Source: Calliopum simillimum (Eukaryota > Arthropoda > Insecta > Diptera > Lauxaniidae). From it: a stretch of 64,000 nucleotides of DNA. Below the pieces are notes generated by a model that was not told where the DNA came from, made no database searches, and was given only the letters and a program-made list of their open reading frames with translations. The position numbers and the translations under genes were made by a program. This document shows, piece after piece, positions 1-11,732 of the stretch. Position 1 is the stretch's first letter. Every line of letters starts with the position of its first letter. The DNA lies in assembly GCA_951812925.1 (NCBI GenBank), contig OX638371.1:78687697-78751696 (forward strand), written 5' to 3'.

Positions 1-2254
1 GGCAATTTGGTCACAAACGTGGCAGCAAAATTTCTTAATTTCGACCTCAAAGCCGTAAATTCACACTTGTAGTTGATCTACTTAAAAGGTGAGTTTTAAG
101 AGTGTGTTTACACAAGATAGCATGAAGAAACTTGCAAAAATCCAAAAAAATTATCTGCCAATTTTACAACTCGAAAAAGCACAGTTATCTAAGAATCACC
201 CATGTAGTGAAAAACTGTGGATATTTTAAATATTTTTTTTTTTTCTTTATTAAGTAGAATTGTTATTTTAAAAACATCAATAAAGTTAAATTTCATTTTT
301 TAATAACATTAACAAAATTAAATTCATTGATTTCATTTATGGGTGTTTTTAAATTTTATAAATATACAGGGTGGGCAGAAATCGGGACTATTCTGGCCCC
401 TACCGCATCCCTTTTTAACTGGTTTCCAGCTAGTAGTGACAGTGAGCTAGTATTTTTTGTAGACATTTACTTCATGGAAAATAACTTACCAATGAGATAA
501 AAATCCATTTCAATGGGCTTTCCGAGCACTTATTTTTCAGTAATAAACGCTTATGCTTCGTAAGAACTTTTTTTTCTTTTCAACATTAAATGTCTGAAGC
601 TTCCATAACTTTTAAAAAATTTGTTCTTTTTCTAAAGCAAAATACTTCACTGTTTTTGAATTTATTACTCATTTATTATTTTCTGTAAAAATGACTTATC
701 GTAGTTACTAATAACAATTTTTTTTTTTAAATTAAAATATTTAATAGCTTAGAATTGTGTGAGGTGTCCCACTGTGGCACTTAATTTTTGTATGTGAAGG
801 GTTAAGTTAATACTAAGAATTACACTACACTAATTTTAAGTTAACTTATTATTAGAAATCAGTACTTCATAACAATCTTTGAGGCACTTGAATGTAATAA
901 ATTTCGGCCATTTATAAGCATCGTTATTGCGAGTCTTTATTTTTACGTTCACTTACATATTTTTATATAAATTCAATAAAAAATACATACAAACAAACGA
1001 TTTTTCTTTTTTGCAAGATCATTAAGTTCATAGCAAATTAATCGCCAAATTCAAATTTTAAAAAGTAGAGTCGATTTTCGATAACAAAGCAACATAAGTT
1101 CTATACACACACATATAAATTCACCACAATTATCAACGCACACTTGAGTGCCACTTAAATATATATGTATGTAAATGTATTTCTATGAATAAAATAATAA
1201 AATGCCTCCGGAAATACATTTTTTTTTTTTTTTTGCGAATATAACAGTTAATTCCGTTATGATGTAAATTTTTTTACAATACAACGTCAAGTCTTCGATA
1301 CATAATAATTTTTGGTATCCCCAAAATTCCCGAAACTTAAAAAATAAATCAATTTTTTTTTTTTTTTAACTTTAAAAATGTTCATGAACATAATAAATCT
1401 CCAGAAAACTGTTTAATCATTCTTTATCATTTTAATTGCCGCTATTTTTAAATTATATTTAGGCAAAAAAAAGTTATTTCGTTAATGAGCTAAGCCAAAA
1501 AAAATAAAAAAATTTGTTATACCTATACATATATCTTAAATATCTATCTATCGATGACACGCAAAAGTTTCTACAGTTTTTTTCTTTTTTATTTTTTATC
1601 CCCTTAAGTGTGAAACTCTTGAAAACAAGAAAATAAAACAATTTCATTTGTATTCAATTCTATAGAGAAAACATTTGGCCTCAAGACAACTTGAATTCAC
1701 GTCAATTTTCTAATGAAACAATTTTGGTTAAAGTTAAAGAAAAAAGCGAATTCTGACAACTTTTCGACAGCCAACAGACATTTCGTCAATTTGAAATTAA
1801 AAAATTTAAAATTCAGAAAAAAATCATTTAATAAGTAAAAATTAGGTTGGGTTGTTCAAAATTCATTTGTAATTGAAGTAAATGATTTCTCCAATCACAA
1901 CACATTTGTATCATTATATGAAACCGCTGATTGAAAGACTTTAGTTTAAAAATTTTTGTTCAGAAATCACTGCACAATTGTTTTTAGAGAAAAAAAACAA
2001 ATCCGTTGTTTCGAGTTTTTCTTTTTTGGATCTTATTGACTATTTTTTTAAATCACAATTTTAGCGATAAAAAAAAATTCACTTAAATCTTAATTAACCA
2101 TTAATTTACATTTCTATTTGCTGACATCCAAAATTTTCATCATGTTCTATTTCAATCGTCTTAGTGTGTTTTAGTATGTTTCATTTTACTTTCCGACTCT
2201 TTGATTAAATTCTATAGTCTTGGACTTTTCCTTTATAATTTTATATTTTTCAGG
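1..2254. other. AT-rich non-coding DNA, no gene seen
   Basis: No open frame with coding character is visible on either strand; long T and A runs dominate. Positions 368-470, with AT-rich sequence just upstream, resemble 53893-54000 in the same orientation (shared gcccc...actgcatcc, a gggctag/cagctag motif and gaactagtatttttt-like stretches), so this is a dispersed repeat copy. The stretch is probably intron of the unrecognised + strand gene or intergenic DNA; the sequence cannot decide. Confidence 0.6.
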
Positions 2255-2704
2255 GTTGCCATATGATTGTTTTTTTAAGTTTAGTTAAATTATATATTTA
2301 AAAGAAAAAAGAAAAATTTTGCCTTAAAACACTTCATTTAACTTTTTGAAAATAGAGAAAAAACTTTCGGTGTTGCCACCTATTTTTGTTGTTTGTTTTT
2401 TTCATATTTTATTTTTTTATTTTAAGCATCAAAACTTAACAAAAAATTACTTTTATTTCACAACATTCGCCATTATAATAACACACTAAAAAATAATAGT
2501 TTAAATTGTTAAAAAATTATTTAAATAAATGGTTTAAGCAAAAGTAACAAAAAGCAACCGGGAGGTAACACCGAAAGTTTTATAAAAATTTTTAAAAAGT
2601 TTATCTGAACGTTTCTGAAACCAAAAATTTCAATTTAGTCAAAAAAAGTAAGAATAATATAAAATTTTCGAAAATAACCAGGTTTCAACCCTTAAAATAA
2701 ATGT
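2255..2704. repeat. Foldback repeat with 'gttgccacc' arms
   Basis: The left part carries agggttgcca and ctttcggtgttgccacc. The right part carries the same motifs in reverse complement: ggtaacaccgaaag near 2565 and ggtttcaacccttaaa near 2680. Between them the arms are AT-rich. A related copy, also in both orientations, lies at about 55355-55850 in a pebble intron. No coding capacity; probably a MITE or foldback remnant. Confidence 0.55.
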
Positions 2705-5700
2705 TGGATTTTTAAAAAGTTTATTTAAGTGTTTTAAGACTAAATTTCAACTTTTATTTTTTAAATAAATAGTTTAAGCAAAACTAACACAAAAAAACCA
2801 GGTGGAGGGTGACGAAATGTTGCAAAAAAAAAACTACGGAGAATGATGAAGCGGAGGATGATAAAACAGGGAGTGACAAAATGTTTCAAAAACCGTAATA
2901 TCGCAATTAAAATAGCAATTTTAAAAAAAAAAAGTTGGAACTGGTGGATAGCCCCTCTGATTGTTTATTGATTTATTTATATAAAAATAAAATAATATAT
3001 TTAGTAATACACAAAAAACTTACGCGAAGAATGATGCACACTTGCTTTTTAAGCTTATTTAAAAAAAAAAAAGGACATGAACACTCACTATCGAAAAACC
3101 AAAACTGATTGTAAATACACTGAATCTCCTCTTTATCTTCACTTTCAGTCCGCTATTTACTAAATATTTAAAAAATTTACCGTTAGAATAAGAAAAACTG
3201 AGCGGAGATAGTCTAAAATGAGGGACCAACTTCTTTGTATGTCAATTCTATATAAAAGAAAAAATATGTTCGAAGAGTTAGCACAGAAAAACAGTAGCTG
3301 AAATATATATACAAACAATGTCGTATAAGTTTTTTTTAGAAAATAACGTAATATTCGAAAAGGGCAAATTAAGTGCACTAAGAAGCGGTAAGGGGCAGGA
3401 CGGAGAATGAGTTTTTAACACTTTATGTTATAATTTCACAATGAAATATAAAATTTTTTTTTTTTTTTTTCATAGAAGCTCTGGTTAAGTATCTGTATTA
3501 AGAACATTTTTTGGAGAGTCAGCCATGTACCATTCAAAAGTCAATTTTAACATTTTTAACGTTCGAAATTAGTGGGATGGAAAATTATGTCTTTTTTGTC
3601 GAAATGCCCACATAATTATAAGTGAAAAAGTCGAAATTGTGATGTGCTTTCTGAAACCAATTGTCAAAGAATACCTAAACCATGCAATCCAGTGTGAACG
3701 TTGAACTTTTAGCTTTAGTTGGGCTTATTTTGGTTTGGTGAAATAAGATTGTGGGTATAAGGCATACGGTTTCAAATTTAATTCTGGCATTGTACGAGGT
3801 TCTTAATAAAGTGTTTCGCCTGCACAATACGAATTGTTGTCATTTACATTTGTTGCTGTTTAATCGCACCAATTATCTTCCTTATCACAATCATCTGTCC
3901 AAATTTCCAACTACAACGGAGTTTTCATGTAAAACTGAAGGACAATGCAAAAAAGTTTACGGTCCTGAATTTTTTCGCAGAGTATTTTGAATGCATGGCA
4001 AAAAATATTTTTTTTTTATTTTGCATTCTTTTATTTGTTGTGCATTCCTGTGTTCATTTGTGTTTATATTCTGATTCATTGCACATGTCTACGAGAATGC
4101 CACGCATAATTACCGTATGCAAAAGTATGCGTTTGAATGTATGAATGTATGAGAATTCATACGTATATGGATATTACCATTTTTGTTTGGTATGTTTATA
4201 TATGCGTGTCATACGTGTATTTAAATCCACGCGCTGCGAAGTGGAACCGATGATATCCGCTTGTTACGCGACACTTAATCTCGTTGTGATTAAATTAATT
4301 TTTTTTCCGATTTTTTTCCATAGTACATAGGTATATTTGGTACAAAATTGCAAAACTTTTTAAGTTCCAGTTAAATAAAATATTCGTAAAACATAAATTG
4401 CTTGAAATATCGATATGTAATTAACAAAATCTTTATTTGATTTACGGTGCATACTTGCGTAATTTTATTGTTTTAATTACCTTTGTATTTGTTAATAGTT
4501 AACTAATCACTTCTGTTTTTGGCTAAACGAAATAGATATCTTTAAATTGCTAGCTTTCATTTGTTAGTATTTACCATTTCATGTACACAAAATACTTGCT
4601 TAATTTATTTTGGATATATTTTTCTTTTCCTCATAAAGAAAAACTTACAAAAGTTTTTTTATTTTATTTATTTTTTATTTATTTATTTGTAATCATATAT
4701 ATGTGTTCTTAACAAAAAGTAGAATATTTTTAACTAAGATATACAAACTATAATTATCCCTTCAGCCAACGGCTGAAGTAAATAAATACTCTGCTTGAAA
4801 TTATTGCATCATTTCCTTAAATCCATGCTCTAACCAAAATCAAACATTTTCGTTAAATAATTAAATAACCGTTAGATATTTGTGTCAAGGGTCATTTTGA
4901 TAGTTTCACAACTTAACACCTCACAGCCGCTGCCGTTGGTGTTATGTACATAGATACTCTTCAAATGCTTACGTTACGTACTTGCATACGTACATACGTT
5001 AATGAATATAATACGAGTATCTAGCAGTACCAGCATTAAATTGTGTTGCATTTGTGTCTAAAGGTGATTTTTCATCTCGGGAGACTTGATGCTGCACTCG
5101 TCACCCCAATTAATACACGAAAACTTTACATATTCGTACTTATGCTCAATTGTATGCAGTGGGTAACACTTTATTTAATGTCAGTTTTGTTACGAATTTC
5201 TACACGTGTATTGTTTACCTAAAGGAGAAGAAGCTGTCTTGAGCTTAATTATAAAACCAATAAAATCCGGGAAATAAACATTAATTTTCAAATCTCAAGA
5301 ACTACGCCAAGGTGTCGAAAACTCAATCCAAATCAATTTTTATGTGACCCCATTTTTTATTACATATATGTTTTCTTTTGAGCAAAAACTACCAAATAAA
5401 ACTTTTTTTAAAATCTTTTGCTTACCATTTTTAAAAAGATGTCGAAAACGTTATATTCCGAATCCAGTCTTCGAATTGCTCTGTCAGGTATGGTTTTTGA
5501 AATACTACATACGCATAAAATTGTTTTGCTCTTTTCTACTAAATGTAACGCTTAGTAATATTTTTTGTCTTCAAAATAAGCTATGAATTGGTCTTGCATG
5601 ATTTTCCTTTAAAAATTTATGACATTTTGAAAATGGCACCATGGAATGAAAAATTATATGAGAATCCATATACGATAAAAAGTCCAAAATGTAGCTAAAG

Positions 5701-5884
5701 CTTTAGAATTGTCCAATAAATCAAAAACTTTTAGAAATAAAAAATGTTTCAAAAAATTCGAAACGTTGAAATAGTCAAGAAGCTGAACAAATTTTTGCAA
5801 TCAAAAATAAAATCAAAACTTTTGAAAAACTCGGGAAATATTGAAAATGTTGAAGACTGTTGGCATCTATTCGTAAATAGATTA
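2705..5884. other. AT-rich non-coding DNA, no gene seen
   Basis: Only short frames without family resemblance, balanced codon use or nearby splice signals occur here (for example 3751-3990 on the + strand). I see no transposase, RNA gene or long inverted repeat. Treated as intronic or intergenic. Confidence 0.5.
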
Positions 5885-6005
5885 ATTTGATTTGGAAAAA
5901 GTTTAAATTGATTTGGAAAATGGTTAAATTTTGGAAAAAGTATGTTTTGATTTGGAAAAAGTTTAAATTATATTGAAAAAGGATCAATTAGATGTAGAAA
6001 AGGTT
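5885..6005. repeat. Imperfect tandem repeat, unit about 21 bp
   Basis: The unit gatttggaaaaagtttaaat recurs with small changes about five times (near 5889, 5911, 5950, 5974 and 5991). Units vary at several positions, so this is an old array. It ends just before a Tc1 transposase remnant. Confidence 0.7.
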
Positions 6006-6074
6006 TACATTGAGTGGCTATCTTCCATATTCGCCGTTTTTATGGAGTTCTCTCCTGACGGTTATGACACTCAT

Positions 6075-6708
6075 TGATGTAAATGATGGCTGTGCATTTT
6101 TTTCCGAGATTTTAATTGCACTCAAAGCTCTATTAGATGTATCAAGTAACAGTATCTTCCAACAGGACAACAATATAAAGCAAAAGTCCAAAATTATCTA
6201 CGAATGGTTATAGCACCACACTCCTAAGTTACTCCTTGCATACCCTCTCAGTCCCAAGATCGTAACCCTAGTGAACATTTGTAGACAAATATTGACAGGA
6301 AAATCAGAGAAAGGACCATTTCTATCAAGAAGAATCTAAAACAGGTGTTTAGAGAATAATAGAGCGAAATCTCCCCTGATATTACGAAAAAGCTGGTCGG
6401 TTCTATCCCTAGAAGACTGAATGTGGTATTTAAGACTAAAGGAAAACAAATTATTCTGTAATATGAAAATAGTTTTTGTAATTATATTAATATCTATTTA
6501 CTTTTATTTTTGACGCATTTCTGGTAATTTTTTAATTTTGGTGAATTATTTCTGCTTGTGTTTTGGTTTTGTTTTGATCTTTATGTTTAGTTCAACTCTC
6601 TATAAATGACTTCTGAGTTATGCTTTATTACTATTTATTTAAAGTTGATTGCTTTGTTGCAATTAGTTTTTGAAAGCAAAGTGTTTACATTTTTTTGACG
6701 CTCACTGT
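6075..6708 (+). pseudogene. Tc1-family transposase C-terminal remnant with one element end
   Basis: Read with frame changes, the sequence gives FQQDN followed by KIIYEWL near 6155-6213. Further on, in another frame, come SQDRNPSEHL, IDRKIRERTIS, EISPDITKKLVGSIPRRL and KTKGK. This is the order of the Tc1-type DDE_3 transposase C-terminus: the second catalytic Asp in QQD and the Glu in the NPxEHL box. At least three stop codons and one frameshift break it. About 240 bp downstream, tttgacgctcactg followed by TA at 6709-6710 looks like the element's terminal repeat. I did not find the matching left end, so the element is truncated on that side. Non-functional. Confidence 0.75.
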
Positions 6709-6711
6709 ATC

Positions 6712-6915
6712 TCACTAATGATGAGTTTTTTTTTGGGACGTGGCATCGCTTATTTTCCCAGTGAACATTGTTTGTCCCGACGCTCTGTACATACTTACCA
6801 ATCTTATCCATGTGCGTGAAATATTTTCAGAGATATGATGAAGTGATTTTTATGGGGGCATGGTACCCCAATTTTTCCCAGTACACATAATTTGCCTTGG
6901 TGTTTTTTAGAGATA
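6712..6915 (-). repeat. Dispersed repeat, inverted partner of 8575-8815
   Basis: Read on the - strand this contains atcacttcatcatatctctg, gtcgggacaaa and cactgggaaaataagcgatg, matching the + strand of 8575-8815 with scattered substitutions. It begins a few bases after the Tc1 remnant end. Function unknown; probably the tail of a transposable element. Confidence 0.65.
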
Positions 6916-7079
6916 TGATGATTGAATTTGTTGTTTCACGATGGACTCTTGTGTGGAATTTACCAAATTCGAAGATGTTCAAGAAACTAAAAAATGTTGA
7001 AAAAATTTGGATATAAACTCAATTATTTTAGGTCGCAAAATATTGAAAAAGTGCAAAATTTCGAAATCTGTTAAAAAGT

Positions 7080-7440
7080 CTAAAGACCAAGACCATAGCA
7101 GTCTTGGACAATGAGTCTTAGTCTTGATCATGGTTTTGATATTGGGTCTTGGTTTTGGTCTTGGCCTTGGACATTAAGTCTTGGTCTTGAAAACATTTCT
7201 AAAGATTGTTGAGAATTCAAAGTTTCCCATTTTTTTAAAGCAGTTACGTTTTTAAGATGCCAAATTCGAAAGGGATGTAACACACCGATAAACTTTAAAT
7301 GTCAAAGACCAAATAGCAGTTTTGGTCTTGCTGATAATCATGGCCAACGCCAAGAATAAAGTAATCTTGATCTTGGTCTTTAAATTATATCGGCGTCTAA
7401 GTCTTTGTCTCAAATAATTACTAAGAATCAAGACCAATTT
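7080..7440. repeat. Low-complexity 'ttggtcttgg' tract
   Basis: Two blocks (about 7085-7190 and 7315-7435) are built from ttggtctt and its complement aagaccaa. Orientation changes within the tract, so weak hairpins are possible. No coding signal. Confidence 0.55.
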
Positions 7441-7499
7441 CGCTCATCACTTTTATTGACCTATAAAATTTTATCCAACATCCAGCTCTTTTTAATATT

Positions 7500-8190
7500 C
7501 ATTTGCATTTATGTACCACACAAAACTGTTGGAAACTAAGAGACTAGATACCTTAGTTCAACACTGCCAAAGCCCTCGGCAACTTTGTTGTTGTTGGTGC
7601 TGCTGCATGGCTGCCTACTTAACTGCATGCTCCAGTAATTTTGTTGCTCTAATAACAAAAACAAAAAGTAACAGCAGCAATAGCAATAACAACAAAAACA
7701 TTTAACAAATGAAATGCATTTCATAGAGTGATGGCAATGCGGGGGAAAAAAGTGACAGACGTCGTATATTGCCATATGTTGAAAAATACAAAAAAAGTTC
7801 CCATGCAAAAGCCGCAGTCTGTCATGCAGCAGTCAGGTAAAGAGGCAACCTACCTGTCTGCATGAGATATTTAAACTGTGATTATTGTTGTTGTAGTTTG
7901 TTGTTGTTCTTGTTGCTATATTAAATTGAATACTGAATACCTTTTTAGAAAGAAACGGGTCACAACAATAACAACAAAAGTGGCAGAGAGCTTTTTTCAT
8001 GATATTCTTATTTTGTAGTTCCTCTTTTATTGTTGTTGTTGTTGTTGTTGGTATTGTTGTTGATGATATTAATGTTGCTGCTGCTTCTATTTCTGCTGAT
8101 AATGATGGTGCTTCTGCTATCAAACATTTGAGGAAGTTGGTAACAAAAACAACAACAACAATGACAACAAACAAAAGTTCATTTTAAATG
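7500..8190. repeat. CAA/TTG trinucleotide-rich stretch
   Basis: Repeated ttg and caa triplets occur near 7580-7700, 7880-7915, 7960-7980, 8028-8062 and 8140-8175. The apparent open frames here are low-complexity products of the triplets (polyN, polyC, polyV) on both strands and are not treated as genes. Confidence 0.7.
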
Positions 8191-8574
8191 ATCATACATA
8201 TATTAAGAGAGAGAATAGGGTTCAATATGTACCTATGTGTGCAATCACATCAGGGTAAAAATAAATGTCAGTTGCTTAGCTATGAATGCAAATAAATGTG
8301 GGCAATTCCATGAGAAAGTAAAACATATGTTTGATATGTGTTTGGAGCTGAAATAGGAGTCCATTCATTTGAATTGAGAATAAGATCTACAAAAAATATT
8401 CGATTTGTTAACTAGCAATGTTACAAAAGTGGTTTTATCGGAACCGGAATCAGAACCGAATACTTTCAATTTGGTTTGTCGGAATCGGAACCAAAGTCAG
8501 AGCCGGACTTGTAGATAAAAGATATGTATCGGCATTTCCACAGAAAGATAAACCGTGAGCCAAAAATTTAAACT

Positions 8575-8815
8575 ATCGTATCTCTGAAACTATTTAGCGT
8601 ACATCGATGAGATTTGGTACATATGTAAAAAGCAGCAAAACAAATAATGTGTATTGGAAAAAATGTGGGTATTACGCCCCCACAAAAATCACTTCATCAT
8701 ATCTCTGAAAATATTTGACGAACATGAATGAGATGTGTATAGAGCGCCAGGACAAATAATTTTTACTGGGAAAATAGGCGATGCCACGCCGCTAAAAAAA
8801 TTCATAATTTATGAG
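8575..8815 (+). repeat. Dispersed repeat, inverted partner of 6712-6915
   Basis: Contains atctctgaaactatttagcg, a second atctctgaaaatatttgacg, and actgggaaaataggcgatgc. The two half-units are themselves similar, so the repeat has an internal duplication of about 120 bp. Members of this family carry 'gatgccacgcc' type boxes also seen near 22755 and 32170. Confidence 0.6.
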
Positions 8816-10189
8816 ATTTGGTACACATGTAAAATGGATAGGGACAAATGACATCCTTTGGAAAAATTAGTGATGCCACATCAACTTAACAAGCTATGGT
8901 GAACCAACATCACTGTTTTAGAGCTATCATCTTCGGACTGATCAAAGTGGTTTGACAAATAGTTTCAGCGCATAACGTTTGAAGAAACATGCTATAAAAA
9001 ATGTCAAACTTTTCAACTGTCATAAAAATTTGCATCGGGAAACAAGAGTGGTACTATATTCCGGAAACTTAAAAGGCAACCCTTTTACAATTCTGAGCCT
9101 TTATTTTTATAAAACTTGTTGGTCCAATGTCATCATAAAATCATGCAGAGAATAAACATCTTAACCTGTTATATTCTGGTCTTATCGTAACCACAGCCGA
9201 GATTTTACATAAATCTAAGTTGCGCGACCTCTAAATGACATTAAACAATTTTTTAAAAATATCTAAAACATGAAAACTGAATATTGACCAATTCTGCAAA
9301 TAATAGTATACTTACAATACTGCCCTTTTATAAAAAAAAAATGGTCTTTTATAATGTCGTTTTCTAATGAAAAGAATGCGAGTCCCTAAATGAATTACGT
9401 AAAGCTCTCATCTCGGAAAACTCTTAAAGCTATTTTTTCAGATACACTTTCATTCAAAGAAAGCAGTTTACTCTGTTTTGAGTTAGTATGTTTTCGAACA
9501 TGGATTTGTCCCAGCACATGTACATACATTTTTGTGACCGTATAAATTATGAATTGAAGAAAAAAAAGACCCTAAGCATAAACAGGAAATGAATTTCAAA
9601 ACGTCGTAGTAAAAAGTGCATGATTTCGTATTTTTGTGTGTTTATGTTGCGATGCGTTTCGATTTGATATCCGTGGATGTTTGCCTGCCTGTCTGTCAGT
9701 CAGTCAGTTTGTCTAATGGTTGTGGTACCTTTTTGCAAGTTCATCCGCTGTTTTTTTGTTTTTGCCACGATATTTTCATCAGAGATAGGCTATTAAAATA
9801 TTTCGGGATGTTGCATCAATTAATGATGTTACATAAACTCTTCATTATTAGTTTCACTCATGTTGCATTATTTAGCTGTCAATATTTTCATATCAAGGCA
9901 AATTTTAAGCACTGATTAATTTCGATTTATTTTAAAGTTTTTAATGTTATTCCGTACTTAAAAATAAAATTTATTAACAAATTTTTGTAAATAATAATAT
10001 GCTTTCAATTGAAATTTAAAGTTTGGTTTATTAAGTATAGTAAAATATCTAAGTGAGGATTTTTCAAAAGGCAAGTGAGCACGGCCACCCATAGAGCACA
10101 CCTTCTAGCGCTACTGCAAGCAGTTTCCATTAATTTGTCAGCATTGCTGCTTGCAACAGCTCTTATTTGAGGCCTTCTTAAAATCATTA
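8816..10189. other. Non-coding DNA, no gene seen
   Basis: No open frame with recognisable similarity. The frame at 9616-9915 is low in complexity and lacks supporting splice or start context. A gtctgtcagtcagtcagt microsatellite-like run is at about 9690-9710. Confidence 0.45.
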
Positions 10190-10191
10190 TA

Positions 10192-11216
10192 AAGGGTTTT
10201 TCAATAGGGACGATACAAAAGTAGACCGGTAGGGACAGCAAACGACGCCATATATTTTACCGCTTTCTTGACATTTCTCTTCAGTAAGGTTTGCCATTTC
10301 ATCATGGAAAGATATACGAGCCAACAACGAGTAGAAATTATTAAAATTTACTACCGAAATTCGGCGTCAGTGGCCTCAACTTTAAGAGAGCTACGTCCAA
10401 TTTATGGTCGTCATAATCGTCCTACCCGATCAACAATTGAGCGTCTAGTGGAAAAATTTGAATTCACAGGCACAGTACAAAATTTTCCCGTGCCAGTGAG
10501 ATAAAGAAGTGCCCGTAGTGTCGAAAATATTGCTGCCGCTGAGGCTTCAGTTCAAGAATGCCCAAATGTGTCTCTCACACGTCGTTCTCAAGCGTTGGGC
10601 ATTTCTGTGACGGTTTGGTGTGGTTTATGGGCCGGCGGCGTCATTGGGCCGTATTTCTTCCGTGATGATCAAGACCGGCACGTTACTGTGAATGGGAATC
10701 GCTACCGTTCAATGATAACCGAATATTTTTGGCCCGAATTGGATGATATGGACTTGTACAATTTGTGGTTTCAACAGGACGGCGCCAAAAGCCACACAGC
10801 GAATGTCACAATCAATTTATTGAGAAACCAAGTTTGGTGAACGTGTTATCTCACGAAATGGCCCAGTCGATTGGCCGCCTCGGTCGTGCGATTTGACTCC
10901 GTTAGACTATTTCCCGTGGGGCTACGTCAAGTCTATGATCTATGCCAACAAGCCAGCGACGATTGATGAACTTCGTACGAATATCGATCGTGAAATTGCA
11001 GCAGTATCGGCCGATTTATGCTTGAAAACCGTCGAAAATTGGGTTCAGCGTCTGGACTTCTGCAAGCGTGCCCGTGGTGGCCATGCAAAAGAAATCGAAT
11101 TCCATACATAATGGCATCGAATGTACTTTCACAGAAATAAAGAATTTCATTGATATCCAAAACCGTTTTTGTTTTATTTAAAAGAACTTTTGTAGCGGTC
11201 TTATTCAAAAACCCTT
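10192..11216 (+). mobile_element. Internally deleted mariner element (DD41D/rosa-like)
   Basis: The 1025-bp element starts AAGGGTTTTTCAATAGGG and ends with the imperfect inverse ...TTATTCAAAAACCCTT. It is flanked by TA at 10190-10191 and 11217-11218, the usual Tc1/mariner target duplication. The body encodes a transposase on the + strand, broken in several places. The gap between the second and third acidic residues, read through a frameshift, fits the DD41D class. The element is non-autonomous. Confidence 0.88.
10304..11111 (+). pseudogene. Mariner transposase pseudogene
   Basis: The N-terminus starts MERYTSQQRVEIIKIYY and carries the helix-turn-helix DNA-binding region. At 10502-10504 a TAA stop interrupts a reading frame that continues RSARSVENIAA. 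After ALGISVT (about 10611) the sequence jumps straight to VWCGLWAGGVIGPYFF, so the middle, including the first catalytic Asp, is missing. FQQDGAKSHTA holds the second Asp. A +1 frameshift occurs near 10830, after which GERVISRNGPVDWPPR and the DLTPLDYF box follow, then RLDFCKRARGGHAKEIEFH to the stop. Clearly inactive, but with little point decay, so the insertion is probably not very old. Confidence 0.88.
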
Positions 11217-11497
11217 TATGAGCCGTTCAAAATGACAATGGTGCAACTCCAAAACGAAGCAAAAGTAATGTCATATAAATTATGTGCCATAATAATCGGT
11301 TATTTGGTCGATATCATCTTTTCAACTTAGTGTCAACAATTCCATATCACCAAGTAAATTTTTCGTGAAAAAAGAAATCAATTTTATTCATCCCTAACAA
11401 AATGTCAGCCAATTAATATTATTATAATTGCGAACGAAAATATGTGTGCTTGCTTTAAATATATGTTTGCAACAACTTCATAATAAAAAAATAATCT

Positions 11498-11732
11498 GGC
11501 ATGTTCTGAAATCCGATTCACTTCGGAATCGGAATGAAAGCAATTTTCAATAGCTCCGCATTTCGGTAATTAACACCAAATCGGATTTATGTTTCGGTAA
11601 ATTGAAAAGGAACCATAAGTAAATTTTATTTGTTGAAATACAAATCCGATTCCATCTTATTTGTCGCAATGCAGAGCTTTTGAAGATTGCTTTCATTCCG
11701 ATTCCGAAGTGAATCGGATTTCAGAACATGCC
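11498..11732. mobile_element. 235-bp inverted-repeat MITE
   Basis: The left arm begins ggcatgttctgaaatccgat and runs to about 11560; the right arm (about 11673-11732) is its reverse complement and ends atttcagaacatgcc. The arms share about 60 bp with few mismatches. The middle has no coding capacity. Family not assigned; no obvious target duplication. Confidence 0.75.

Noticed and set aside
3751..3990. 79-codon + strand frame as a small gene
   Set aside because: No recognisable domain, no splice partner and biased to AT-rich codons; likely chance.
7511..8187. Several overlapping open frames of 60-113 codons on both strands
   Set aside because: They are translations of CAA/TTG triplet repeats (polyN, polyC, polyV) with open frames on both strands at once, which is expected of triplet repeats and not of genes.
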